Shown in pieces: positions 48,743 through 57,612 of a stretch of DNA of 64,000 nucleotides. How positions within the stretch are numbered: position 1 is the stretch's first letter; every line of letters begins with the position of its first letter. The stretch spans positions 434,001 through 498,000 of the forward strand of contig NZ_CANMCP010000001.1 of assembly GCF_947496385.1 (NCBI RefSeq), given 5' to 3'. A program made the position numbers and the translations under genes. This DNA comes from an uncultured Croceicoccus sp. GTDB taxonomy: Bacteria; Pseudomonadota; Alphaproteobacteria; Sphingomonadales; Sphingomonadaceae. Under the pieces are notes generated by a model. It was not told the origin of the DNA, searched no databases, and worked only from the letters and a program-made list of their open reading frames with translations.

Positions 48743-49176
48743 CCCGATCAATCCTCGCGTTCGTGTCGCTTTGGCTTGCCGCCGCCGCGCCCGTCGCCGC
48801 GGCGCAGGACAGCATGCCGCCCGCGCCCTACGCCTATACGCAGCTCGACGATCCGGCGCAGGAGGCCGAGGCGCAGGCATTGATGGAAACGCTGCGCTGC
48901 GTGCGGTGCCAGAGCCAGTCCATCGCCGATTCCGACGCGCCGATGGCCGGCGACATGCGCAGCCAGGTCCGCATGCGCATCGCCGCGGGCGAGGAGCCGG
49001 AGGCGATCCGCGCCTGGCTCGTCGACCGGTATGGCGATTACATCAGCTACAAGCCCGAGTTGAAGCCGCTCACCTGGCCGCTGTTCGCCGCGCCGGTGGT
49101 GCTGGCCGCGCTGGCCGCGCTGCTGCTGCGCCGCCGGTTCCGGAAAGGCGCACGCACGGGCGGGGACGTGGCATGA
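48739..49176 (+). CDS. ccmH: Cytochrome c maturation protein CcmH (CcmL type)
   Basis: The 145-residue protein has a signal peptide, the L-R-C-V-R-C-Q-S-Q motif (C54, C57) and a C-terminal membrane segment (about 115-135). It corresponds to the N-terminal redox half of E. coli CcmH, which holds the apocytochrome disulfide. The TPR half is encoded separately in the next gene. Confidence 0.95.
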   Translation: MTRSILAFVSLWLAAAAPVAAAQDSMPPAPYAYTQLDDPAQEAEAQALMETLRCVRCQSQSIADSDAPMAGDMRSQVRMRIAAGEEPEAIRAWLVDRYGDYISYKPELKPLTWPLFAAPVVLAALAALLLRRRFRKGARTGGDVA

Positions 49177-49862
49177 GCTGGGTCGTGATCATTGGGGCCG
49201 CCGTGGCGGTGTGGCTGGCGCTGAATTTCGTGCTGCGGATGCCGCGCGGCGGGCGCGAGATCACGGCGGCGGCGCTCCTGTTCGGGCTCGCCGGCTATGC
49301 GGTGCAGGGCAGTCCGGGGCTTGCCGGCGCACCGGGGCAACCGATTGCGGAGAGCGATGACGGGCAGGCCGCGCTCATCGAATTGCGCAAGGCGATGAGC
49401 GCGGATTTCGGCTCCGGCTCGAACTATATCATCACCGCCGACGCCCTTGTTCGGCAGGGGCAATATGGCACGGCGGCGGGCCTGCTTCGCGGCGCGATCC
49501 GGCAAACGCCAGACGATCCGCAATTGTGGCTCGCGCTCGGCAATGCGCTGGTCGGTCATGCGCAGGGGATGCTGACCCCGGCGGCCTCGCTTGCCTATCG
49601 CCGGGCGTCGCTGCTGGCACCGGGCAATCCGGGGCCGGCGTTCTTTACCGGCCTGGCGCAGGCGCAGTCCGGGCAATTTGCAGAGGCGCGCGAGACATGG
49701 ATGCGTCTTCGCGCCCGTCCCGCAATCGCCGGCTCTCCGCTCGCTCCGATTCTCGATGCGCAGCTGCGGCAGCTCGACGCGCTGATCGCGATGCAGGAAG
49801 GCCGCGGACCGGGGAATGGCGCGGCGTCGCCGGCTCCGCCATCGGCGCAGGGGCGGCAATGA
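49173..49862 (+). CDS. ccmI: CcmI-like TPR protein of cytochrome c maturation
   Basis: The 229-residue protein has two hydrophobic N-terminal segments (about 3-20 and 30-46) and a periplasmic TPR region (about 80-200) with A-x-x-L-x-x-A-I-R-Q-x-P-D-D-P-Q-L-W-L-A-L-G-x-A and the next P-G-N-P-G-P repeat. CcmI/CcmH-TPR proteins hold the C-terminal helix of apocytochrome c. It is shorter than CcmI of Rhodobacter (over 400 residues). It overlaps ccmH (ATGA) and is the last gene of the operon. Confidence 0.9.
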   Translation: MSWVVIIGAAVAVWLALNFVLRMPRGGREITAAALLFGLAGYAVQGSPGLAGAPGQPIAESDDGQAALIELRKAMSADFGSGSNYIITADALVRQGQYGTAAGLLRGAIRQTPDDPQLWLALGNALVGHAQGMLTPAASLAYRRASLLAPGNPGPAFFTGLAQAQSGQFAEARETWMRLRARPAIAGSPLAPILDAQLRQLDALIAMQEGRGPGNGAASPAPPSAQGRQ

Positions 49863-49882
49863 CGGGCCCTGCATGCGCCTGC

Positions 49883-49911
49883 TTGCCCGGCGGTTCGCCC
49901 GCTGCTAAGCG
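49883..49911 (+). promoter_or_regulatory. Candidate kup promoter
   Basis: TTGCCC (49883-49888), a 17-base spacer and TAAGCG (49906-49911) precede kup by about 75 bases. Confidence 0.4.
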
Positions 49912-49986
49912 GCGATCCGCTATGGCCCGCCTGGCATCATGTGCCGGCAATACGTTGCACGCCCGCCCCCATGGCAGGAGTATCCG

Positions 49987-51915
49987 ATGAGCGAGACCGC
50001 CAAGGGCGAGACTTCTCCGACGCTGCCTGCCGGGCTTCCGGCTGACCAGCATCGCAGCCATGAAAAGAACGTCCTGAAACTCGCCGTCGGTGCCATTGGC
50101 GTCGTGTTCGGCGACATCGGCACCAGCCCGCTTTACGCGATGCGCGATACGTTTGCCGGGCATCATCCGCTCCCGCTCGATCAGCTGCACGTGTTCGGCA
50201 TCATCAGCCTCATGTTCTGGTCCATGATCGTGATCGTGATGATCAAATACGTGACCATCATCATGCGCGCCGACAACCGGGGCGAGGGGGGGAGCCTCGC
50301 GCTCATCGCGCTCATCCAGGGCGCGATGCGCAAGGACAAGCGCGTGACGAAGTTCGTCGTGCTGATGGGCGTGTTCGCGACCGCGCTGTTCTACGGCGAT
50401 TCGATGATCACGCCGGCGGTGTCCGTGCTCGGCGCGATCGAGGGGCTGGCCGTCTATTCGCCGGGGATGAAGGATTTCGTCGTGCCGCTCGTCATGGGCA
50501 TCATCGTCGGGCTTTTCTTCATACAGTCGCGCGGGACGGCGCGCGTGGCGAAATTGTTCGGGCCGGTCATGCTGGTCTATTTCGGTACCATCGCGGTGCT
50601 CGGCCTCGCCAGTATCATCCGCATGCCCGACGTGCTGTGGTCGCTGTCGCCGCATTATGCGGTGTCCATGTTCATTGCCGATCCGCTGCGCGGGTTTCTC
50701 GCGATGGGTGCCGCGGTTCTTGCCGTGACGGGGGCGGAGGCGCTCTATGCCGACATGGGCCATTTCGGGCGCCCGCCGATCCGCGTATCGTGGATGACGC
50801 TGGTGCTGCCGGCGCTGACGCTGAACTATCTGGGACAGGCCGCGCTGCTGCTGCGCAATCCCGCCGCGCTGGAAAGCCCGTTCTATTATCTCGCGCCGGA
50901 CTGGTTTCAGTGGCCCTTGCTCATCATCGCGTCGATGGCGGCGGTCATCGCCAGCCAGGCGGTGATTTCCGGTGCGTTCTCCGTCACGCAGCAGGCGATA
51001 CAGCTCGGTTTCGTGCCGCGCATGACGATCAAGCATACCTCGCTGCATGCCGGGCAGATCTTCATTCCGCTGGTGAACTGGGCGCTGATGACTGCGGTGC
51101 TTTTGCTGGTCGTGGTGTTCCAGCGTTCGTCGAACCTCACCGCCGCCTATGGCATCGCGGTGACGGGCGCGATGATGATCGACAATTTCCTGCTCGGCGT
51201 CGTGCTCCTGAAACTGTGGAACTGGAAATGGTGGCAGGCAGCCCCGCTGCTCATCGTGTTCTTCCTGCTCGACGCGGCCTATCTGGGTGCGAACCTTACG
51301 AAGATTCCCGATGGCGGCTGGGTGCCGCTGGTGATGGGGCTGGTGATCTTTACCCTGCTGACGACGTGGAACCGGGGCCGCGCGCTGATGAAGGAGAACA
51401 TGGCGGTGGAATCGATCCCCATCGGCGTGTTCGCGAAATCGGCGCATAACTCGGCCGCGCGCGTGCCGGGAACGGCGGTTTTCATGGCCAGCGCGAATGC
51501 GGGCGTGCCGTCCGCGCTGCTCCACAATATCAAGCACAACAAGGTGCTGCACGAACGGGTCGTGATCCTCACCGTGATCATCGAGGATGTGCCCTTCGTC
51601 GATGCGGGGCATCGCTCTCAGGTGGAGCAGTTCGGCGACAGCTTCTTCAAGGTGACGCTGCATTTCGGTTTCCTTGAGGAGACGGACGTGCCGCGCGCGC
51701 TCAAGACGATCGAGATGTGCGGCGCACCCTTCGACATGATGCAGACGAGCTTCTTCCTCTCGCGCCAGACATTGTTGAGCGCGGACAAGCCCGGCATGGC
51801 GCTGTGGCGGGAAAAGCTGTTCGCATGGATGCTGCGCAATGCGGCAAGCGCGATGGAATTCTTCCGCCTGCCGACCAATCGCGTCGTGGAACTGGGCAGC
51901 CAGCTGAAGATCTAG
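49987..51915 (+). CDS. kup: Kup family potassium uptake protein
   Basis: Kup imports potassium with protons, especially at low pH or osmotic stress. The 642-residue protein has twelve membrane segments beginning with [17 protein letters not shown], the family signature, then a cytoplasmic C-terminal domain of about 180 residues. The ATG has a GGCAGGAG site. It stands alone, with no kdp or trk genes near, between the ccm operon and the yciB end of the next operon. Confidence 0.96.
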   Translation: MSETAKGETSPTLPAGLPADQHRSHEKNVLKLAVGAIGVVFGDIGTSPLYAMRDTFAGHHPLPLDQLHVFGIISLMFWSMIVIVMIKYVTIIMRADNRGEGGSLALIALIQGAMRKDKRVTKFVVLMGVFATALFYGDSMITPAVSVLGAIEGLAVYSPGMKDFVVPLVMGIIVGLFFIQSRGTARVAKLFGPVMLVYFGTIAVLGLASIIRMPDVLWSLSPHYAVSMFIADPLRGFLAMGAAVLAVTGAEALYADMGHFGRPPIRVSWMTLVLPALTLNYLGQAALLLRNPAALESPFYYLAPDWFQWPLLIIASMAAVIASQAVISGAFSVTQQAIQLGFVPRMTIKHTSLHAGQIFIPLVNWALMTAVLLLVVVFQRSSNLTAAYGIAVTGAMMIDNFLLGVVLLKLWNWKWWQAAPLLIVFFLLDAAYLGANLTKIPDGGWVPLVMGLVIFTLLTTWNRGRALMKENMAVESIPIGVFAKSAHNSAARVPGTAVFMASANAGVPSALLHNIKHNKVLHERVVILTVIIEDVPFVDAGHRSQVEQFGDSFFKVTLHFGFLEETDVPRALKTIEMCGAPFDMMQTSFFLSRQTLLSADKPGMALWREKLFAWMLRNAASAMEFFRLPTNRVVELGSQLKI

Positions 51916-51962
51916 CGGCGCTGCTCGTCCCGGCCTGCCTCAGGGCGCGCACCGGGTCCGGA

Positions 51963-52628
51963 TCATTCACCGGTGGGCGGCTGCTCGCTCATCGCTTCGT
52001 CCGCCGCGCCGCCACCGAGCCCCTCGCGCATCATCATCGGCAGCTGGCTGAAGGTGAAGAGGAACGAGAGCGGCATGAACACGTAGAATTTCGTCGCCAG
52101 CCAGCTATCGAACGACAATGTCGCGCGCAGCACCTCGTTCAGCACGGCCAGCCCGATGAAATAGAAGCCCCAGTTCCGCGAAAGTTTCATCCAGCCGCGA
52201 TCCGAAAGCCCCTCGAACGCGGCGTCGAGCAGATATTTGAGCAAGGCCTTGCCCCGCCAGACGCCGATGAGCAGCGCGGCGGCAAAGAGGGAGTAGATGA
52301 TCGTCGGCTTCACCTGCACGAACACCGGATCCTGAAACAGGATGGTCAGCCCGCCGAAAAACACGATCAGCGCGGTCGAAAGCATCAGCATCGGCGTGAC
52401 ATGGCCGAGCTTCCACTTCGACACGGCGAGCGCGACCAGCGCGGCTACGATGAAGGCCACCGTCCCCTTCACCACGGCCAGAACCTCGCCGACCGCATTG
52501 CCGTCATCGTCCGGACTGGCCCAGCGATACACGATGAAGAACACGAGCAGCGGTCCGTAATCGATGGCGAGATTGACCAGGCCCGACTTGCGCTTCGGCG
52601 CCGGGGAAGGGGAGGGGCGCTGTTCCAT
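51963..52628 (-). CDS. yciB: Septation protein YciB/IspA-type inner membrane protein
   Basis: The 221-residue protein has a basic/Pro-rich N-terminus and about five to six membrane segments with L-A-I-D-Y-G-P-L-L-V-F-F, and the conserved K-P-T-I-I-Y-S-L-F and L-S-R-N-W-G-F-Y-F-I-G stretches of the YciB family, which acts in cell division/envelope maintenance. It is the last gene of the dapF-mtaB-ftsY-yciB unit and overlaps ftsY by one base at the ATG/TGA junction. Confidence 0.93.
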   Translation of the reverse strand: MEQRPSPSPAPKRKSGLVNLAIDYGPLLVFFIVYRWASPDDDGNAVGEVLAVVKGTVAFIVAALVALAVSKWKLGHVTPMLMLSTALIVFFGGLTILFQDPVFVQVKPTIIYSLFAAALLIGVWRGKALLKYLLDAAFEGLSDRGWMKLSRNWGFYFIGLAVLNEVLRATLSFDSWLATKFYVFMPLSFLFTFSQLPMMMREGLGGGAADEAMSEQPPTGE

Positions 52629-53548
52629 CAGGCGATTCCTGCAATCACGCGGGCGACAAGTTCGGGATCGAAGGGGCGCAGGTCGTCGATCCGTTCGCCC
52701 ACACCGATCGCGTGAATGGGCAGCCCGAACTGCTGCGCCGCCGCGACCAGCACGCCGCCGCGCGCCGTCCCGTCGAGCTTCGTCATGATGAGGCCGGTGA
52801 CGTTCGCGCTTTGCTGGAACACCTCGACCTGTTGCAGCGCGTTCTGTCCGTTCGTCGCGTCGAGCACGAGCAGCACGTCATGCGGCGCCTCGGGATTGAG
52901 CCGGCCGAGCACTTTGCGGATCTTGGACAGCTCGTCCATCAATTCGCGCTTGTTCTGCAAGCGTCCGGCCGTATCGACGATGAGAGTGTCGATGCCCCGC
53001 TGCGTCGCGGCCTTCACCCCGTCGAACACCACGCTGGCCGGGTCGCCGCCTTCGGGTCCGGTCACGATGTCGATGCCGAGCCGGTCGGCCCATACCTTCA
53101 ACTGCCCGATGGCGGCGGCGCGGAACGTGTCGCCGGCGGCCAGCATGACCGAATAATCCTGCTCCTGAAACAGATGGGCGAGCTTTGCGATGGTGGTCGT
53201 CTTGCCCGATCCGTTGACCCCGATGACGAGGATGACCTGCGGCCGGGGGAAGGCCACGATGTCGAGCGGCTTTGCCACGGGGCGCAGGATTTCCGCGATC
53301 TCCTCGGCGACGGCTTCCTGTATCGCGCGTTCGTCGGCGCCGCGCTCGAACCGTTTTTCGGCGAGATGGTCGCGGATCCGCATCGCCGCACGCGGACCGA
53401 GATCGGACAGGATCAGCGCATCCTCGAGCTCGTCGAGCTGATCCTCGCTCAACCGCGTGGCGCCGGTTATGCCCGACAGGTTTTCGGACAGCCGGGCCGA
53501 TGTCTTGCGGAATCCTCCGAAAACGCGGTCTTTCCAGCTTTCGCTCAT
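52628..53548 (-). CDS. ftsY: Signal recognition particle receptor FtsY
   Basis: FtsY docks ribosome-SRP complexes at the membrane. The 306-residue protein has a short N-terminal helix (M-S-E-S-W-K-D-R-V-F-G-G-F), the N domain, and the G domain with G-V-N-G-S-G-K-T-T (110-118), A-G-D-T-F-R-A-A-A, D-T-A-G-R and T-K-L-D-G. The acidic A domain of E. coli FtsY is almost absent, as in other Alphaproteobacteria. It overlaps both mtaB and yciB by a few bases. Confidence 0.97.
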   Translation of the reverse strand: MSESWKDRVFGGFRKTSARLSENLSGITGATRLSEDQLDELEDALILSDLGPRAAMRIRDHLAEKRFERGADERAIQEAVAEEIAEILRPVAKPLDIVAFPRPQVILVIGVNGSGKTTTIAKLAHLFQEQDYSVMLAAGDTFRAAAIGQLKVWADRLGIDIVTGPEGGDPASVVFDGVKAATQRGIDTLIVDTAGRLQNKRELMDELSKIRKVLGRLNPEAPHDVLLVLDATNGQNALQQVEVFQQSANVTGLIMTKLDGTARGGVLVAAAQQFGLPIHAIGVGERIDDLRPFDPELVARVIAGIA

Positions 53549-54735
53549 ACGATACTCCCGGTGACGAGGCCGTTTTCGACCGCGTCCGCTTTCATGGTGA
53601 CGATGGTGCCCGCCGCGACCCCGTCGGGGAGGCGGAACCGGGCGAAATTCTCCGCGTGGCCGGTGCCGTCGCGTTCGGCGAGCACACGATGCACGCTTCC
53701 GTGAAGCCCGCGCAGCCACGCATCGCGCGTTTCGGCAACGGCGGCGCGCAATTCCGCGGCGCGCCGTTTCACGATGGGCGGCGGCACCTGCGGCATGCGC
53801 GCGGCGGGCGTGCCGGGGCGCGGCGAATAGGGAAAGACATGCCCGTGCACGATGCCGCATTCGCGAATGATCGACAGGTTGGAGGCATGCATGGCCTCGC
53901 TTTCCGTCGGAAATCCGGCGATGAGGTCGGCGCCGATGGCCATGTCGGGGCGCGCGGATCGCAACCGTTCGACGAGCGTGATCGCCTGCGCCCGTGAATG
54001 GCGACGCTTCATCCGCTTCAAGATCATGTCGTCGCCCGATTGGAGCGAGAGATGCACATGCGGCATGACGCGCGCTTCGTGCATGAGGAGCGCGGCGAGC
54101 GTATCGTCCATCTCCGCCCCGTCCACGGACGACAGGCGGAGCCGGGCCAGCCGGGGAAACGCATCGAGGATCGCACCGACGAGCGTGCCGAGCGCAGGAC
54201 GTCCCGGCAGATCGCTGCCCCACGAGGTCACGTCCACGCCGGTCAGCACGATCTCCGGTGCGCCGAGCGCAAGATGGCCCTCCACCTCGCGGAGCACTTG
54301 CGCGATAGTCAGCGAGCGGCTCTGCCCGCGCCCCTGCGGAATGACGCAGAAGGTGCAGGCGTGATCGCACCCGTTCTGCACCGCGATGAAGGCGCGCGTA
54401 TGGGCGACATCGGGGCGCGGCACGGTGGCAGCGGGCACGTTCCAGCTGCGCGGATCGAGCTTTGCCGTATTGGCGACGATGCCGTCCACCTCGTCCATTG
54501 CCGAAATCTGGCTGCGTTCGATATCGGCCGCGCATCCGGTGACGAGCAGGCGCGCATCTGGCCGCGCACGGCGCAGGCGGCGGATTGCCTTGCGCGTCTG
54601 GCGCACGGCCTCCTCCGTAACGGCGCAGCTATTGACGACCACGGTATCGGGGCTGTCGGCGAGCATGGCGCGAATGCTGTCGCTCTCGGCGATGTTCATG
54701 CGGCAGCCAAGCGTCACGATCTGCGCCTCGCTCAC
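53545..54735 (-). CDS. mtaB: tRNA (N6-threonylcarbamoyladenosine(37)-C2)-methylthiotransferase MtaB
   Basis: MtaB turns t6A37 into ms2t6A37 in ANN-decoding tRNAs. The 396-residue radical SAM enzyme has three N-terminal cysteines in L-G-C (C11), N-S-C (C37) and T-G-C (C68) for one [4Fe-4S] cluster, the radical SAM C-D-H-A-C-T-F-C (C123, C127, C130), and a C-terminal TRAM-like part. The start is GTG 54735 overlapping the dapF stop. A much longer open frame exists upstream but begins inside dapF. Confidence 0.94.
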   Translation of the reverse strand: MSEAQIVTLGCRMNIAESDSIRAMLADSPDTVVVNSCAVTEEAVRQTRKAIRRLRRARPDARLLVTGCAADIERSQISAMDEVDGIVANTAKLDPRSWNVPAATVPRPDVAHTRAFIAVQNGCDHACTFCVIPQGRGQSRSLTIAQVLREVEGHLALGAPEIVLTGVDVTSWGSDLPGRPALGTLVGAILDAFPRLARLRLSSVDGAEMDDTLAALLMHEARVMPHVHLSLQSGDDMILKRMKRRHSRAQAITLVERLRSARPDMAIGADLIAGFPTESEAMHASNLSIIRECGIVHGHVFPYSPRPGTPAARMPQVPPPIVKRRAAELRAAVAETRDAWLRGLHGSVHRVLAERDGTGHAENFARFRLPDGVAAGTIVTMKADAVENGLVTGSIV

Positions 54736-55541
54736 GCGTAATCGCCCCAATCGAACTGTCCTGTAAAGGCGATGGTCGCCGGGCCGGTCATGGTGATGCG
54801 GTCGTCGTCGCCCCACCGGATGGAAAGCGGACCGCCCGGCAGGGTCACGGTCACCGCCCGGTCGGTCAGGCCGCGCCGCATCGCCGCCACCGCGGTTGCG
54901 CATGCACCGGTTCCGCACGCCCGCGTGAGCCCGGCGCCGCGTTCCCATACGCGCAGAGAGATTGCGTCGCGCGCCGTTACGCTTGCGACATTGACATTGA
55001 TCCGTTCGGGAAAGACCGCATCGTTTTCGATAACGGGGCCAAGCGTGTCGAGTGCCACCGCATCGGCATCGTCGACGAAGAACACGGCATGCGGATTGCC
55101 GACATTCACGCACACCGGATTTTCGAGCCCGTCCCAGCCCAGCGGCAACGAAAGCGTGTCCATCGCATAGGCGAGCGGAACATCCTGCCATCCGAAACGC
55201 GGTACGCCCATGTCGACCGCGATGCCGCCGCCGTCGGGCACGGCGCGAATATCACCGCCCAGTGTTTCGAGCGAGACCGCCCCGCCGATGAGCATGCCGA
55301 CCGCGCGGGCCGCATTGCCGCAGGCCTCGACCTCGCTCCCATCGGCATTGAAAATACGCATTTTCCAGTCCGCGTGCCGCGACGGTTCGATCAATACGAG
55401 CTGATCGCAGCCGATGCCCGTGTGACGGTCGGCAAGCGCCGCGGCCGTGGCCGGGCCGAGTGGCGGCAGGCTGCGTTCCCGCGCGTCCAGCACGACGAAA
55501 TCATTGCCCAGCCCGTGCATCTTGGTGAAAGGGATCTGCAT
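54732..55541 (-). CDS. dapF: Diaminopimelate epimerase
   Basis: DapF interconverts LL- and meso-diaminopimelate for lysine and peptidoglycan synthesis. The 269-residue protein begins M-Q-I-P-F-T-K-M-H-G-L-G-N-D-F and has the two catalytic cysteines in E-A-C-G-N-A (C74) and R-A-C-G-T-G-A-C (C209), each preceding a phosphate- or substrate-contacting G-N/G-T turn. It is the first gene of the minus-strand unit with mtaB, ftsY and yciB. The upstream in-frame ATG at 55571 was rejected. Confidence 0.97.
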   Translation of the reverse strand: MQIPFTKMHGLGNDFVVLDARERSLPPLGPATAAALADRHTGIGCDQLVLIEPSRHADWKMRIFNADGSEVEACGNAARAVGMLIGGAVSLETLGGDIRAVPDGGGIAVDMGVPRFGWQDVPLAYAMDTLSLPLGWDGLENPVCVNVGNPHAVFFVDDADAVALDTLGPVIENDAVFPERINVNVASVTARDAISLRVWERGAGLTRACGTGACATAVAAMRRGLTDRAVTVTLPGGPLSIRWGDDDRITMTGPATIAFTGQFDWGDYA

Positions 55542-55616
55542 GGTCCCGGCTCTAGGCAGTGCGACGGGCAACGTCCAGTGCGCGGTGACAGTACGGGCGC
55601 GCCCCGTGCGCCGGTT

Positions 55617-57284
55617 TCAGGGGTGCCAGGCCGCGTTCGGATTTTCCCGCTCGGCCTTCGTGGCATCGCGTTCGGTCCGCGACGGCTCGTTCACGACAAG
55701 GCGCGCTTCGCTGCGCAAGCGGGCGCGGACCCGCTCGGCCGGTTCGGGGCGCCCGTAATAATAGCCCTGCCCCTTGAACCGCCCCATCTTGCGCAGCAGG
55801 TTGCGGACGGGGCCGCTTTCGACGCCCTCGACCGTGACTGGCAGGTCGAACCCTTGCGCGATGGCGCTGATCGCGTGCACCGCGGCCTCGCTCTCTTCCT
55901 GACAGGTGAGCTGCGCGATGAAGCCGCGGTCGATCTTCACCCTGTCAAAGGGCAGCGCGCGAAGTTCGGCCATGGACGCATAGCTGTTGCCGAAATCGTC
56001 GAGGCTGACACGCACCCCCTGATTCTTGAGGCTGGTGATCATGGAGCGCACGAGCGCCATATCCTCCCGCAGGCATCCTTCGGAAATTTCGATTTCCAGC
56101 CGCTCGCCCGGAAAATTCGCCGCAGCCAGAAGCTTGACCAAGCGATGCGCGAACCACGGGTCGCGTATCTGCACCGGGGAGATATTGACCGACAGGATCA
56201 GCTCCCGGTCCCATTCGCGTGCGTCCCGCAACGCCTGTGCAATCACGGTTTCGGACAATTCGGCGATCACGTTCATTTCCTCGGCGACGGGAATGAAGGC
56301 ATCCGGGGTGATGAGCCCCAGTTCCGGATTCTGCCAGCGGGCAAGCATTTCGAAGCCCGTCAGCCTGCCGGTTTCGAGGTCCACCTGCTGCTCGTAATAG
56401 GGGACGAACTCCCCTTGTGCGATGCCGCGGCGGATACCGTTTTCGAGCGCACTGCGCCGTTGCAGTTCGCTCTCCATCTCCGGCGTGTACCAGTGAAATC
56501 GGTCGCGGCCGTGCTTCTTGGCGTGATACATCGCCATGTCGGCCATGTGGAGCAGCGCGTCCGAACCGGGCGCCTTGCATTTCGCGATATCGATGCTCGA
56601 CGCGATGCCGAGCGAAAGCGTCACGCAGATCGAGCCGCCGGCAACCGCGATGGGCCGGCTTGCCGCGACGACCAGCCGCGCGCACAACTCCTCCAGCGCG
56701 CCGGGCGCGTCGCTGTCGTAATCCAGCACGCAGGCAAATTCGTCACCGCCGAGCCGCGCGATGCTCGCATGGTCGGGCAGAAGCGCACGTATGCGGGACA
56801 CCACCTCGACGAGGACGGCATCGCCCGCGCGGTGGCCATTGAGGTCGTTGATCTGCTTGAACCTGTCGATATCAACCATGAGAAAGGCCACGGCGCGCCC
56901 GGTATTGCGCGCCTGTTCGAGCCGTGCGTCGAGTTCGGGCATGAGCGAGCGGCGGTTGAGCGCCCCGGTCAGCGCATCGGTGAGCGCAAGCGACCGGGCG
57001 CGGCTCGCATCGCGGCGATGGGCGGCGATCTCGGCCCGAAGATCGCGATACCGGAACCATCCAAGCAGGATGAGCGCGATATTGAGCAGAAGCGCGCTGA
57101 TCGGGGTGAGGTCCGCGCGCGCAGCGGTATTGCCGCGCATATAGCTCCAGAACATCGGCAAGGCATAGCAAAGCTGCGCGATGAAGGTCACGAGCGCGCC
57201 GATCATCACGCCGAGCGGCAGGACAGGCGGGCGGTCCGCTGCCTCCCCGCGTTTCTCGTGCTTGTGTTGCCTGCTTTTCGCCAT
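55617..57284 (-). CDS. GGDEF-EAL protein with N-terminal membrane segments
   Basis: The 555-residue protein has two membrane helices (about 22-47 and 62-79), a GGDEF domain with R-L-G-G-D-E-F (GGDEF at 179-183) and an EAL domain where the name motif reads E-M-L (312-314) but other metal and catalytic residues are kept: N367, E399/E402, D-D-F-G (429-432), K450 and E-G-V-E (486-489). No RxxD inhibitory site precedes GGDEF (the place reads P-D-H-A). It may therefore make or degrade cyclic di-GMP; the net activity cannot be told from sequence. It is divergent from ffh. Confidence 0.93.
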   Translation of the reverse strand: MAKSRQHKHEKRGEAADRPPVLPLGVMIGALVTFIAQLCYALPMFWSYMRGNTAARADLTPISALLLNIALILLGWFRYRDLRAEIAAHRRDASRARSLALTDALTGALNRRSLMPELDARLEQARNTGRAVAFLMVDIDRFKQINDLNGHRAGDAVLVEVVSRIRALLPDHASIARLGGDEFACVLDYDSDAPGALEELCARLVVAASRPIAVAGGSICVTLSLGIASSIDIAKCKAPGSDALLHMADMAMYHAKKHGRDRFHWYTPEMESELQRRSALENGIRRGIAQGEFVPYYEQQVDLETGRLTGFEMLARWQNPELGLITPDAFIPVAEEMNVIAELSETVIAQALRDAREWDRELILSVNISPVQIRDPWFAHRLVKLLAAANFPGERLEIEISEGCLREDMALVRSMITSLKNQGVRVSLDDFGNSYASMAELRALPFDRVKIDRGFIAQLTCQEESEAAVHAISAIAQGFDLPVTVEGVESGPVRNLLRKMGRFKGQGYYYGRPEPAERVRARLRSEARLVVNEPSRTERDATKAERENPNAAWHP

Positions 57285-57612
57285 GTCGGGGGGTGGCCAT
57301 CTCGCTGCTTCTTGCGGGCCTCCCGGCCGGTGTGGTCCGTAGCCTATTCGATCGGCGGTAAAGATTTTGTAAAATACCGGCTCTGCGCTGGCGGGGGCGC
57401 GCGGCCCACTTGCAAGCGAGGCGGGTCTGCGCTATCGGATCCGGCGAAGGCAGGCCATTGGGCTGTGTCATCGTTCCATGCGTGATACGCGCTACGCTGA
57501 TCGGCGAGGTTTCGCCCATCGGCGTTTTTCGCGTTTTTCGTAGCGGTTTCAAGCGGCGCGCACGGCGCCACGGGTTCACACCGGCGCCGATGCGCCAGAT
57601 GGAGATGCGGCC
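57285..57612. other. 328-base intergenic region between the GGDEF-EAL gene and ffh
   Basis: No gene is seen. The left part has an A/T-rich patch, ATTTTGTAAAAT (57364-57375), that may serve the minus-strand gene. A candidate ffh promoter, TTGCAA-N17-TATCGG, lies at 57410-57438, giving a leader of about 165 bases. A GGCGAGGTTTCGCC-type small hairpin follows at about 57503-57516. Confidence 0.5.
57410..57438 (+). promoter_or_regulatory. Candidate ffh operon promoter
   Basis: TTGCAA (57410-57415), a 17-base spacer and TATCGG (57433-57438) match the TTGC-type pattern seen at rpsB, rpmE, pyrH and kup. Confidence 0.4.
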
